Shown piece by piece: positions 34,123 to 42,481 of a DNA stretch of 64,000 bases. This DNA comes from Haloferula rosea (lineage in GTDB: Bacteria > Verrucomicrobiota > Verrucomicrobiia > Verrucomicrobiales > Akkermansiaceae): positions 1 to 64,000 of the forward strand of contig NZ_JAENII010000004.1 in NCBI RefSeq assembly GCF_016595525.1, read 5' to 3'. Both the position numbers and the translations under genes were made by a program. Each line of letters begins with the position of its first letter. The stretch's first letter is position 1. The notes under the pieces are model-generated. The model was not told where the DNA came from. It saw only the letters and a program-made list of their open reading frames with translations, and searched no databases.

Positions 34123-34688
34123 GCTTCTCGGCTCATGCATTCGCGCAGGGCATCCCGCGCCCGCTCCAGCCTCTTTCTCAGGGCGGCGGCGCTGGCATTC
34201 ATCAGCTCCGCGGCTTCATCAGAAGTACGACCTTCATCGTAAACGAGACGCACGGTCTCGGCCATGGCTTCCGGCAGCTTCGACCGGCATTCAGCAAGCC
34301 TCGCAAAAAGGCCGTTGTCATCGGCAGCCGGTTGAAACACATGTTCCAGACGGGAGAGCTCATCTTCATCCAGATGGACCTCCCTCGAGTGCCTTCGGCA
34401 ATGCTCCCTCCACTTGTTGCGGACGATTCCCCGCATCCACGTGGAGAAATCACGGCTCACATCGAACTTGTCCAAACTCCGCCAGGCGGCGACGCAGGAA
34501 TCCTGAACGAGGTCTCTTCCCGCGGATTCGGACTTCACGAGGGTGGTCGCGTAGGCAACGAGGCCTCGGTGGTGCGCTCGAATCAAATCGGCAAATCGGC
34601 TTCGGTCCATCGCGGGGAACTCTATCACAGTGGCAGCTTGCATGGCATCTTCACCCACCATTGATGTGAGCCGCCCGGATTGTGACAT
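34119..34688 (-). CDS. ECF-type RNA polymerase sigma factor
   Basis: A 189-residue sigma-70 family protein lacking regions 1 and 3. Region 2 is FADLIRAHHRGLVAYATTLVKSE with RDLVQDSCVAAWRSLDKFD and the -10-recognition part FSTWMRGIVRNKWREH; region 4 is the helix-turn-helix LPEAMAETVRLVYDEGRTSDEAAELMNASAAAL. It directs RNA polymerase to a stress or envelope regulon. It is coupled to the vWA protein by an ATGA overlap, and divergent from the small unknown gene at 34756. ATG 34688 was used; other ATGs downstream are possible. Confidence 0.9.
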   Translation of the reverse strand: MSQSGRLTSMVGEDAMQAATVIEFPAMDRSRFADLIRAHHRGLVAYATTLVKSESAGRDLVQDSCVAAWRSLDKFDVSRDFSTWMRGIVRNKWREHCRRHSREVHLDEDELSRLEHVFQPAADDNGLFARLAECRSKLPEAMAETVRLVYDEGRTSDEAAELMNASAAALRKRLERARDALRECMSREA

Positions 34689-34755
34689 CGATCTTCAGAT
34701 TTTCTTCCCGTCCGCGATTCCCTTGCGGGGATGGGTTTCCGTGCGACCCTGCCTC

Positions 34756-35097
34756 ATGAACCAGTTACTCTCCGATTCGACCCTCCGCCGACTGCAGGAA
34801 AGGCTCCAGAATGCCGAAACCCTGACCCGCACGACACTGGCGGGAGCAAGGGACGAGAATCCGCTCGTCGAACCCACCCGACAACTCCTGGCCGTCCATC
34901 AGGAAATCCGCACGCTGCTTGGCGCCGATTACTCCCCGGATGGCTCTGAGATGCCGGATGATCGCGATTTCGATAAGGCTGCCGTCCAGATCAGCCGCGA
35001 AGAGCATACACTCAAGCCCGAGGTGAAGGATGTCCTCAAGGCCTTGTTCATGTGGAGGGATGATCCGGCCGAGCGCGCCAACGAGCTTTCCTCGTAG
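34756..35097 (+). CDS. Small soluble hypothetical protein
   Basis: A 113-residue helical protein that was not recognised. It has LRRLQERLQNAETLTRTTLAG, a likely helix, and AAVQISREEHTLKPEVKDVLKALFMW near the C-terminus. It has no signal peptide, membrane segment or cysteine. Codon use and GC content resemble the neighbours. It is divergent from the sigma-factor gene and convergent with the kinase gene. The ATG at 34756 is the only good start near its 5' end. No function is proposed. Confidence 0.65.
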   Translation: MNQLLSDSTLRRLQERLQNAETLTRTTLAGARDENPLVEPTRQLLAVHQEIRTLLGADYSPDGSEMPDDRDFDKAAVQISREEHTLKPEVKDVLKALFMWRDDPAERANELSS

Positions 35098-35182
35098 CGT
35101 GGATATCAGCCAAGCAGCTGCCACATCGGCGCAAGGCGGTCCGCAGTCAGCCAAGCATCCTTCTTCATCGCACAACCAAGCG

Positions 35183-36844
35183 TCAGGAAGCCGGCAGCCT
35201 GAGCACGAAGCAGGCCCCTTCAGCCGAACTCCGGCAAAGCAGATCGCCATTCATGCTACGGGCAAGGCGACGCGAGAGGGCCAGCCCCAGACCGACTCCA
35301 GGGCGGGATTCCGCAGCGGCCTGGGCTGACTTGTGGAAAGCCCGGAAGACCTCCTTGAACTCCGCTTCGTCAATGCCCGGTCCATGGTCACAGACCAAGA
35401 TCTCCACCGCTTCACCGGCTGGCTTCGCAGCCAACCGCACCTCGGGCGGATCACCCCCGGCCGCATACTTTGCCGCGTTGTCGATGAGGTTGAACAACAC
35501 ATGCTCGATGGCGGTGGCACTACCGGCCGCCTCCAAACCAGCTGGAACATCCACCACCAGAGTCATGCGGGCACCGGCAAGGCGCTCTTCAAACCGCTCG
35601 CGCATCGAATCGACCAACCCCCCGACCTCCAGCGTCTCGGCCTTCGGCTTCGTCGGGCGCCGCTCGATCTGCGAGAACGCCAACACATTCTCCACGAGGT
35701 GCGACAACCGATCGGCTTCGCGACGCAGGGTGCGGAAATAGGTCGTCCGCTTCTTCTCCTCGGTCACCGCACCGCTTTCCAGCATGTCGGAGTAGAGGCG
35801 GAAGGTCGTCAGCGGAGTCCTCAACTCGTGGGTGACCGCAGAGACGAACGACGCTCGACGCTCGCTCAGCTTCATGATCCCGTGAACCATGAACGCACCC
35901 GCTGCCAGTGCCACCAGCATCACCACCCATCCGGCGGCGAGCAACGGAGTGACCGCTCCCCGGATCTCCGTGGTCGCCGCTGCCGACTCCCCCGGAACCA
36001 GCCGCCACGGAAACGATGCCAAAGCCAGCGCATTCCCGGCGGCTTCCATCGGCTTCATCGGCTCAAGGTCCGCGCGTGGCAGAAGATCCCGGATCTCGCC
36101 TAACAGAAGTTCCTTGAACTCAGCAGTCTTCAGCCACACCCCTTCGATCTTCTTCATCGGCTCGTCGCCCTGCACCTCACGCAGGAGGAATGCCTCCTGA
36201 CCGATCCACGCCGGCTGAAAGGCCGTCGCGAATGCCGCGAGCGGTTGATCGGGCCCCGGTGCCGCCAACTGCTGCGCCAGCCCGGCTTTCTCCACGGCGG
36301 CATTCACCGTCTTGCCCCGCACCGCCCGCTCCTTCATGCTCAGCTCCTGCTGGTACTGCAGACTCGTTCGCTCGCCTTCCGGGTCTTTCGTATTGCCCGC
36401 GATGTAGGCATTCGCGCTCCACTGCTGCGCCCCACTGTGCACCGCCTGACACATCAGCTGGTAGCGTGGAATGAGGTCCTCATCGGCCTGGAGAAGTTGG
36501 TTGAGTTCCGCCAACTGCTCATCGCTACATGGCTCCGTCGGGATCGCCCGACAATCGGGAGAAAGCTGGAACCTGACCCGCGCAAAGGAATTCGGCAGTT
36601 GGTTCCCCGCCGGATTCATCACCCGTTGGTTCTCCTCGATCGTCACGGCCGAGGCCGCACCGTCCATGCGCCAGAGAGAAAGACGAATCCGCTCCTCAAG
36701 GTCAGCCCGCGCCATGGCCAGCGAACGCTCCCGCTCCGATTCCAACACACCGTGAGTCAGGCAGGCCATCGCCCCGATGATCAGGACACCGCAGGCAAGC
36801 AACAGCAACCAGGCGGTTCGATTGGATCGGCCGCCGGATTTCAT
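35183..36844 (-). CDS. Sensor histidine kinase
   Basis: A 553-residue membrane kinase. Two membrane helices (TAWLLLLACGVLIIGAMACL near residue 20 and LLAAGWVVMLVALAAGAFMVHGI near residue 310) enclose a large periplasmic sensor domain with no recognised fold. The cytoplasmic part has the H-box AVTHELRTPLTTFRLYSDML (phosphorylated His), N-box HVLFNLIDNAAKYA, G1 CDHGPGID and G2 GVGLGLALSRR. It probably phosphorylates the response regulator encoded just upstream. The stop of the regulator and this ATG overlap (ATGA at 36844-36841), so they are coupled. Confidence 0.93.
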   Translation of the reverse strand: MKSGGRSNRTAWLLLLACGVLIIGAMACLTHGVLESERERSLAMARADLEERIRLSLWRMDGAASAVTIEENQRVMNPAGNQLPNSFARVRFQLSPDCRAIPTEPCSDEQLAELNQLLQADEDLIPRYQLMCQAVHSGAQQWSANAYIAGNTKDPEGERTSLQYQQELSMKERAVRGKTVNAAVEKAGLAQQLAAPGPDQPLAAFATAFQPAWIGQEAFLLREVQGDEPMKKIEGVWLKTAEFKELLLGEIRDLLPRADLEPMKPMEAAGNALALASFPWRLVPGESAAATTEIRGAVTPLLAAGWVVMLVALAAGAFMVHGIMKLSERRASFVSAVTHELRTPLTTFRLYSDMLESGAVTEEKKRTTYFRTLRREADRLSHLVENVLAFSQIERRPTKPKAETLEVGGLVDSMRERFEERLAGARMTLVVDVPAGLEAAGSATAIEHVLFNLIDNAAKYAAGGDPPEVRLAAKPAGEAVEILVCDHGPGIDEAEFKEVFRAFHKSAQAAAESRPGVGLGLALSRRLARSMNGDLLCRSSAEGACFVLRLPAS

Positions 36845-37527
36845 GACCTCAGCCTCCATCCTTTTCCACGGACCGTCATCAGGAAAGCCTGCTCGCGATC
36901 ACGCAGCTTGGTCCGCAGGTGCATGACATGCATGTCCAGGGTTCTCGTCTCCGTCCTCGCTGGGTCCAACCCCCAGACATGGCGCAGGATCTCATCCCGG
37001 GAAACCACACGGCCACCCGCTTCCAGCATGTAGCGCAGCAGCCCCGCTTCCCGCTCGGAGAGTTCCTCTTCACCCCCATCCTGAAACTCCAGCCGATTGG
37101 CTGCGAAATCCACCTCGCCTCCCGGAACCTTGCGTCGGTCCTCCGGAGCCGCCCTTTCACAGGTCCGCCGCAGCACCGCCTCCACCCGTGCCAGCAGCTC
37201 ACGCACACTGAAGGGCTTCATCACGTAGTCGTCGGCCCCGAGCTCCAGCCCGCGCACCCGATCGTTCTCCTCACCGCGGGCCGACAGGATGATGACCGGC
37301 TGACCGGCCCTTGCCCGCTTGAGCTCCTCGAGGATGGAGAACCCGTCGCGCCCGGGCAGCACGAGGTCGAGAAGCAACAAGCGGTAGTTGGCGCGCAATG
37401 CCAGCTCCATCCCGCTCGCACCATCCGCTGCCGACAGGGTCAGGTAACCGGCATGCTCCAGGGCGTCCACGACCCCCTGACGCACGGCCGCATCATCCTC
37501 GATCACCAGTATGGTCGTCTCTCCCAC
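36841..37527 (-). CDS. OmpR-family response regulator
   Basis: A 228-residue two-component regulator. The receiver domain has the acidic pair in ILVIEDDAAVRQG, the phosphoacceptor Asp in LLLLDLVLPGRDG, and the Lys in DDYVMKPFSVRELLA. The C-terminal winged helix is of the OmpR/PhoB type (LSEREAGLLRYMLEAGGRVVSRDE, then TLDMHVMHLRTKLRD). It is encoded 14 bases after the rhodanese gene and coupled to the kinase gene. OmpR-type regulators bind tandem direct repeats with an 11-bp period, and such repeats occur at 38087-38129. Confidence 0.94.
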   Translation of the reverse strand: MGETTILVIEDDAAVRQGVVDALEHAGYLTLSAADGASGMELALRANYRLLLLDLVLPGRDGFSILEELKRARAGQPVIILSARGEENDRVRGLELGADDYVMKPFSVRELLARVEAVLRRTCERAAPEDRRKVPGGEVDFAANRLEFQDGGEEELSEREAGLLRYMLEAGGRVVSRDEILRHVWGLDPARTETRTLDMHVMHLRTKLRDREQAFLMTVRGKGWRLRS

Positions 37528-37541
37528 GGGACCATCCGACG

Positions 37542-38051
37542 TTACTTTCCCTCCTTCTTCAAGACCGACGTTCCCGCAAACGGGATCTTCGTGGTGTTGA
37601 TGTCGAGAAAGGGCTTCAGCTCATAGACCTCGGTGTAGCCGTAGGCATGCAGATTGATGAAGGTCGGGATGTTCAGGGCGACCGGCGCGAACTTGCTCGC
37701 GAAATGAACCGGCTCCTTGTCGAAGTTGTTGTTGCAGTAAATCAGCACCCGGGTCGTCTTGCTCGGGATCACCTCCTTCAGCGAGGCCTCGGTGAAATCG
37801 GAGAAGTTCAGATGCACCGCCCCCTTCACATGCAGCTTCTCATACTTCCCGCGCGATCGTGTATCGAGGATGATGGTCCCTTCCTCCTTCGACATCCGGA
37901 TGAACTCGGACTCATCGATCCTGCGCTGCTCCCGCAGCTCCTTCACTTCCGCCGTGACGGTTTGGAATCCAAGGAAGTCGATGGCCGGGTTTCCCTCGTC
38001 GGCCAGAAGACACGTCGTCCCGAGAAGACTGATAAGTAGTTTGCGTTTCAT
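37542..38051 (-). CDS. Secreted rhodanese-like protein
   Basis: A 169-residue protein with a short signal peptide (MKRKLLISLLGTTCLLA) and one rhodanese domain. The active-site loop is VLIYCNNNFDKEP with the catalytic Cys, and IILDTRSRGKYEKLHVKGAVHLNF is the usual N-terminal part. It is expected in the periplasm, where such domains transfer or sense persulfide sulfur. It is the first gene of the operon that continues with the response regulator and kinase, so it may be a sensing partner of that system. This is inference from position. Confidence 0.88.
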   Translation of the reverse strand: MKRKLLISLLGTTCLLADEGNPAIDFLGFQTVTAEVKELREQRRIDESEFIRMSKEEGTIILDTRSRGKYEKLHVKGAVHLNFSDFTEASLKEVIPSKTTRVLIYCNNNFDKEPVHFASKFAPVALNIPTFINLHAYGYTEVYELKPFLDINTTKIPFAGTSVLKKEGK

Positions 38052-38086
38052 CACCCCGGCATCCTATCCGACACGGCGGATCCAGT

Positions 38087-38129
38087 CCGTAAAGAGCCCG
38101 TAAATTCACCCAGGTAAAATCAACGTAAA
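38087..38129. promoter_or_regulatory. Four GTAAA half-sites in two 11-bp direct-repeat pairs
   Basis: CCGTAAA at 38087 and 38098 are exactly 11 bp apart (gagc between), and GGTAAA and CGTAAA, read as GTAAA at 38114 and 38125, are again 11 bp apart. The two pairs are 14 bp apart between GTAAA 38100 and 38114. PhoB/OmpR-type regulators bind tandem half-sites with this 11-bp spacing. The site lies between the divergent rhodanese-regulator-kinase operon and the LHEWGTF gene, so it may serve both. Confidence 0.6.
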
Positions 38130-38183
38130 GCGCTCGTTCACAGGTTGTGCATCACACGTCTCGCCCCCACCATGCCCGATGTG

Positions 38184-39377
38184 ATGAAAACACGAATCCT
38201 CCTAACAACCGCCGCGGCTCTCTCGATCTGCAACTTGTCCGCCTACGACCTCCACGAGTGGGGCACCTTCACCACCGTCGCCGGATCCGACGGAGTCCTG
38301 CTGACCGGCCTCGAGCGCGAAGAAGAGGCACTGCCCAGCTACGTCCGTCACCACCCCGGATTCATGAACCACCATCCGGCCTTCGCCAATGTCTTCATGA
38401 AGCGCATGCCGGTCCCGGCACGCAACGTGAAGGTGAAGATGGAGACCCCGGTCATCTACTTCCACTCCGATGAGGCATTCACCGCGAAAGTCAAAGTCGG
38501 CTTCGAGGGAGGCACCATCAGCCAGTGGTATCCCGAGCGCTCGGGCGGAGAGTCGATCCGCTTCCCCGATCCCGGGTCGGCTGCAGGCCCGCGCTACCTC
38601 GACTTCGCCAAACCCTACACCGGATCGATCGAGTGGGAGATCGATGTGCTGTCTCCCGAAGAGAGCCGCGAAACCATCCTCTTCAAATCGGAGGACCTCC
38701 TGCAATGGACCCGGGCCCGCATCCCGGAAGCCAATGTCGTCCGCGACTCCAGCGGAGCGACGGAAGGCTTCCTGTTCTACCGCGGACTCGGAAGCTTCAC
38801 TCCCGGACTGACGACCCGCGTTTCCCAGGACGAAACCCTGAGCCTCACCAATGACACCGAAGGCGCGATCCCCTATCTCCTCATCTACGAGCGCCAGGCG
38901 AACGGCACCCATTGGTGGACCGAGCACAAGGGCTTGGCCAAGGGAGAGACCATCCGTTTCAGCGAAGCCGATCTATCACGCGAAGGCAAAGGAACCTTCG
39001 ACTCGGAGCTCTACCTGAGCCTGAGCAGGAATCTCGCTCAACAGGGGCTCCTCAAATCAGAATCCCGCGCCATGGTCGAAACGTGGTGGAAGAGCTACTT
39101 CGCCGCACCCGGCCTGCGGGTCTTCTGGGTGCTCCCCGATGCACGCACCGAGGCCATCCTTCCCCTCGAGGTCAGCCCTGCTCCGGAAAAGACCGTTCGC
39201 GTCCTTGTCGGTCGGTCCGAGATCATCCGCCCACGGCAGGAAGCCCTCTGGCTCAGCCAAGCCAATTCCAAGGATGACAACGAAAAGAACGCATGGAACA
39301 TGCTCACCCTCTCGGATCGCTTCGGTGCTGCCTACCTCGAGCGCGTTCAAGCCCTCCAACAACAGGCAAAGCACTGA
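38184..39377 (+). CDS. Secreted LHEWGTF-motif protein
   Basis: A 397-residue secreted protein with a signal peptide (MKTRILLTTAAALSICNLSA). Just after it is YDLHEWGTFTTVAGSDG, a motif typical of proteins in Planctomycetes and Verrucomicrobia of unknown function. Several Trp-rich segments follow (ISQWYPERSGGES, GTHWWTEHKG, METWWKSYF) and a final segment WLSQANSKDDNEKNAWNMLTL. No catalytic motif was recognised. It is divergent from the rhodanese operon across the GTAAA direct repeats and may belong to the same regulon. ATG 38184 gives the signal peptide; 38172 is an alternative. Confidence 0.72.
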   Translation: MKTRILLTTAAALSICNLSAYDLHEWGTFTTVAGSDGVLLTGLEREEEALPSYVRHHPGFMNHHPAFANVFMKRMPVPARNVKVKMETPVIYFHSDEAFTAKVKVGFEGGTISQWYPERSGGESIRFPDPGSAAGPRYLDFAKPYTGSIEWEIDVLSPEESRETILFKSEDLLQWTRARIPEANVVRDSSGATEGFLFYRGLGSFTPGLTTRVSQDETLSLTNDTEGAIPYLLIYERQANGTHWWTEHKGLAKGETIRFSEADLSREGKGTFDSELYLSLSRNLAQQGLLKSESRAMVETWWKSYFAAPGLRVFWVLPDARTEAILPLEVSPAPEKTVRVLVGRSEIIRPRQEALWLSQANSKDDNEKNAWNMLTLSDRFGAAYLERVQALQQQAKH

Positions 39378-39389
39378 CCCGGCGACCGC

Positions 39390-39851
39390 TCACTTCTTCT
39401 TTTTCTTGTTCCGCTGGTTGGCCTTGCGGGCGGCTTCGGCGGCCTTCTTGTTCGCCTCCTTCGCCTTCTTCTGAAGCTGGTTGTCACCGCGGGCGACGAT
39501 GCGTGTCGCCTTGTAAGTCGTCTCGGCCCGCGTGTCGCCGTACTCCTTCACGCCGCCCGTCACCATCGCCTGCATCCCGACCTTCACATCCTTCAAGGTG
39601 GCCTCCTCCCCATCCACGATCACCTCGGCGAAGTCCGACAGGATGTAGTACTTGTCGCCCACGGTGATGGAATTCTCACCCACCGATTTGACCACCGGCA
39701 GCTCTGCCGCATTCCCCTTCTTGGAAAGCGGACGCTTCTTGTTCTGGTTCCTACGCTTTGGCGTGGCTGCATCGACCTGCAGCCGGCCCACCGCCACAAG
39801 GGTGGTGCCAACAAGCAACTGAGCGAGAAAGGCGCGGCGTGAAAGGCTCAT
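39390..39851 (-). CDS. Secreted protein with Tat-like leader and Lys-rich tail
   Basis: A 153-residue protein whose leader reads MSLSRRAFLAQLLVGTTLVAVG, with the twin-arginine RR-x-F-L pattern. The mature part has a small beta-rich central region (SVGENSITVGDKYYILSDFAEV, VDGEEATLKDVKVGMQAMV) that resembles DUF5666-type OB-like domains, and ends in a very basic tail (AARKANQRNKKKKK). It may bind nucleic acid or anionic polymers in the envelope, which is only inference. The ATG at 39851 was chosen; 39860 is an alternative. It is convergent with the LHEWGTF gene. Confidence 0.7.
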   Translation of the reverse strand: MSLSRRAFLAQLLVGTTLVAVGRLQVDAATPKRRNQNKKRPLSKKGNAAELPVVKSVGENSITVGDKYYILSDFAEVIVDGEEATLKDVKVGMQAMVTGGVKEYGDTRAETTYKATRIVARGDNQLQKKAKEANKKAAEAARKANQRNKKKKK

Positions 39852-39896
39852 GATGGACAACTACTGGTTTCGGGAACTGCGGCTTTCAAGCCACCG

Positions 39897-40457
39897 TCAG
39901 GCGTTGGCATCCCGGAGCCGCTCCCGCACGCCCTCAATGTCGAATTCCTGCAGATATTTTTCAAGATTGGGATACCAGAACTCATGGTAGCCATACTCAG
40001 GATCCGTGAACTCCTCCATCGCCCGATCACGGGACCACCCCTGCACGACCATCCGGTAGGCGGCAACGACCACCCCGGTGCGGTCGGATCCGTGGAGGCA
40101 GTGGACAAGGGTTGGTCCATCCCCCGTCGTCAGCACCCGCAGTGCCTCGAAGATCTCGTCGTCACCCACCGTCCCTGCATTCATCCGGACATGGTGCCGC
40201 TCCCAGTCGGGCGCCAGGCGATCGTCGGAGTGGAAGAAGCGCAGGTTCAGAACCCTCTGAATCCGCTTCTCCTGCTCGATCTGGTCGAACTCCTCCGCCG
40301 TCGGTTGACCTGACCGCCAGACCCTGTCGTCCACTCGATGCAGTTGGTTCACCCCGGAGCAGGCGGCCAGTGCCAGCGCCAGGACGGCGGCGAGGAAAGC
40401 TCGGGAGCGGACAAGGATCACGGGGGAAACGCTGATCCTTCGGGCCCCACGAATCAA
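39897..40457 (-). CDS. Tyrosine/dual-specificity phosphatase lipoprotein
   Basis: A 186-residue phosphatase. A lipobox at LAAC puts the lipidated Cys at residue 33, after a basic N-terminus. The signature VHCLHGSDRTG (Cys-x5-Arg-Thr) marks the PTP/DSP active site, and GDGPTLVHC precedes it. RSGQPTAEEFDQIEQE and NLRFFHSDDR are typical of the small bacterial DSP family. It would dephosphorylate protein tyrosine or a phosphorylated polysaccharide or lipid in the periplasm. The operon context is unclear; it is 46 bases from the Tat-like protein on the same strand and divergent from the DsbD-N gene. Confidence 0.88.
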   Translation of the reverse strand: MIRGARRISVSPVILVRSRAFLAAVLALALAACSGVNQLHRVDDRVWRSGQPTAEEFDQIEQEKRIQRVLNLRFFHSDDRLAPDWERHHVRMNAGTVGDDEIFEALRVLTTGDGPTLVHCLHGSDRTGVVVAAYRMVVQGWSRDRAMEEFTDPEYGYHEFWYPNLEKYLQEFDIEGVRERLRDANA

Positions 40458-40514
40458 CCATCAAGGGATTGGATGATGATTTCGCGGCAGAGATCGCGTA
40501 GTATCCCCTCCGCG

Positions 40515-41360
40515 ATGACTCGATGCGCTCCTTCATGCCTGGCACCGCTGCTCCTGCTCACCGCAGGCGCGGAGCCACCGACCCGTGGCATCGACATCGA
40601 ACTGATCGCGGAATCCCGGTCCATTCAACCCGGCAAGCCCTTCACGCTGGGTCTCGCGATTCATCATCACGAAGGTTTCCACACCTACTGGCAGAACCCG
40701 GGGATCGTAGGAGTCCCCACCAGCATCGAGTGGGACATGCCGGAAGGCTTCCAGGCCGGACCCATCCAATGGCCGACCCCCGAGAAGGTGGACATGGCCG
40801 GACACCCCGCCCACGGCTACGAGCGTGACGTCCTGCTCATGGTCGAAGTGACTCCGCCGGAGTCGCTGGACATGGCAAGCTGCACCTTCCGTGCCTCCGC
40901 CTCGTGGATGGCCTGCGCGGCCTCATGCCATCCGGGCAGCAGGACACTTTCCACTACACTTCCCGTAGAAAGCGATGCTTCCGGAGATGGTCCGGATGAC
41001 CCTCGATTCGAAGCGGCCCGATCCGAACTACCCCGACCGCTCGCCAACTGGGCGGGAACCTGGCAGTCGGACGCATCAGGCACCGGCATCACCATCCACC
41101 TCCAACCACCCTCCGGTCAAAAGCCGATCGAGAGCGTCTATTTCTTCTCCAGTGACGGCCAGATCTCATCGGACCAACCGCAGACGCTCACGCTCACGCG
41201 CGATGGCGGGTTGTCACTCGCCATGAAACGCTGCGAGTTCAGTCCCGAAACGCGGAAGGTCCTTCCCGGTGTTTTCCAAGTGCAGAGCAACGATGGATCC
41301 GTCACCTTGGGTTGCATCGACCTGAAGAAGGACGAAAAACCCACCTTGCCGAAGCCGTAG
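40515..41360 (+). CDS. Periplasmic DsbD N-terminal-type domain protein
   Basis: A 281-residue secreted protein. It has a weak signal (MTRCAPSCLAPLLLLTAGAE) and a DsbD_N-like domain recognisable from HHEGFHTYWQNPGIVGVPT, WPTPEKVDMAG, GYERDVLLMVEVTPP and SWMACAASCHPGS, where the cysteines fit the disulfide pair. Full DsbD adds a membrane domain and a thioredoxin domain; neither is present here, so this is a stand-alone periplasmic module. It could accept electrons from an unlinked DsbD or CcdA. A ThuA gene follows 41 bases later. Confidence 0.8.
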   Translation: MTRCAPSCLAPLLLLTAGAEPPTRGIDIELIAESRSIQPGKPFTLGLAIHHHEGFHTYWQNPGIVGVPTSIEWDMPEGFQAGPIQWPTPEKVDMAGHPAHGYERDVLLMVEVTPPESLDMASCTFRASASWMACAASCHPGSRTLSTTLPVESDASGDGPDDPRFEAARSELPRPLANWAGTWQSDASGTGITIHLQPPSGQKPIESVYFFSSDGQISSDQPQTLTLTRDGGLSLAMKRCEFSPETRKVLPGVFQVQSNDGSVTLGCIDLKKDEKPTLPKP

Positions 41361-41401
41361 CCCGGTCTTCCAAACCAGAAACATCCATCCATTCTTCATT
41401 C

Positions 41402-42451
41402 ATGTTCCGCTCCACCATCATCGTCTTCTTCGCACTGCTCGCATCCCTCACTGCAAACCCCCTCGTCTACGAAGGCGGGTCCGGACCCGGCAAGGGATCT
41501 CACATCGTCTTCCTCGCGAGTGACCATGAATATCGGACCGAGGAAACCTGCCCCGCCCTCGCACGGATTCTCGCCAGGCATCATGGATTCAAGTGCACGG
41601 TGCTCTTCGGTCTGGATAAGAACGGCGAGATCGAGGCCGGAGCATCGAACATCCCCGGCATGGAAGCTCTTGATGACGCGGATCTGCTGGTGATCTTCAC
41701 CCGTTTCCTCAATCTTCCGGACGACCAGATGGCCCACCTCGATGCCTATCTCGAGCGGGGCGGACCCGTGGTCGGAATGCGCACCGCCTCCCACGCCTTC
41801 AAGATTCCCGCTGGATCGAAGTATGCCAAATACGACTACCGGTCCAAGGTTCCCGGCTACGAGAAAGGCTTCGGCCACCAGGTGCTGGGCAACACATGGG
41901 TCGGCCACTACGGGAAGAACCACAAACAGGGGACCCGCATCGAAATCGTTCCCGAACAGAAGGACCACGTCATTCTGCGCGGCGTGAAGGACCACGCATT
42001 CTGCCACGCCGGCGGCTATGTCGGTGAAGTTCGTGATGGCTTCACCGTCCTCACCAACTCCCAACCCCTGGTGTCCATGGATCCTGACTCGAAGGCTGAC
42101 CCCAAGAAACCACCCATGCCGTCAACCTGGACCCGGCACTACGAATCGAAGGACGGCGGGAAGCATCGCGTCTTCCACTCGACCCAGGGTGCCTCGCTCG
42201 ATCTCCTCGACGACAGCTATCGTCGACTGCTGATCAACGGCATCTTCTGGGCCAGCGGCAAGGAGGCCTCGATCCAACCCGACATGAACATCGCCTTTGT
42301 CGGCCCGTTCAAGCCAAGCCGCTTCTCCTTCGGCGGGCATGTCAAGGGCGTGAAGCCAGCCGACCTCGCCGAATGGACAAGCCCGATCATGCCGGCTTCG
42401 AATAGCGCGCCAAACAAGCCCCGCAAGAACCCGGCGAAGCCTGCAAAGTAA
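41402..42451 (+). CDS. Secreted ThuA-domain protein
   Basis: A 349-residue protein with a signal peptide (MFRSTIIVFFALLASLTA) and a ThuA-like fold related to class I glutamine amidotransferases. Typical segments are FLASDHEYRTEETCPALARIL, DADLLVIFTRFLNLPDDQM, RGGPVVGMRTASHAF and GGYVGEVRDGFTVL. ThuA is linked to trehalose utilisation in rhizobia; in Planctomycetes and Verrucomicrobia it is usually a secreted protein in sugar or cell-surface loci. The classical amidotransferase Cys is absent. The C-terminus (KPRKNPAKPAK) is basic and probably disordered. Confidence 0.88.
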   Translation: MFRSTIIVFFALLASLTANPLVYEGGSGPGKGSHIVFLASDHEYRTEETCPALARILARHHGFKCTVLFGLDKNGEIEAGASNIPGMEALDDADLLVIFTRFLNLPDDQMAHLDAYLERGGPVVGMRTASHAFKIPAGSKYAKYDYRSKVPGYEKGFGHQVLGNTWVGHYGKNHKQGTRIEIVPEQKDHVILRGVKDHAFCHAGGYVGEVRDGFTVLTNSQPLVSMDPDSKADPKKPPMPSTWTRHYESKDGGKHRVFHSTQGASLDLLDDSYRRLLINGIFWASGKEASIQPDMNIAFVGPFKPSRFSFGGHVKGVKPADLAEWTSPIMPASNSAPNKPRKNPAKPAK

Positions 42452-42481
42452 CCGAGGGTGGATGATTCCCGACCTCGAGAA

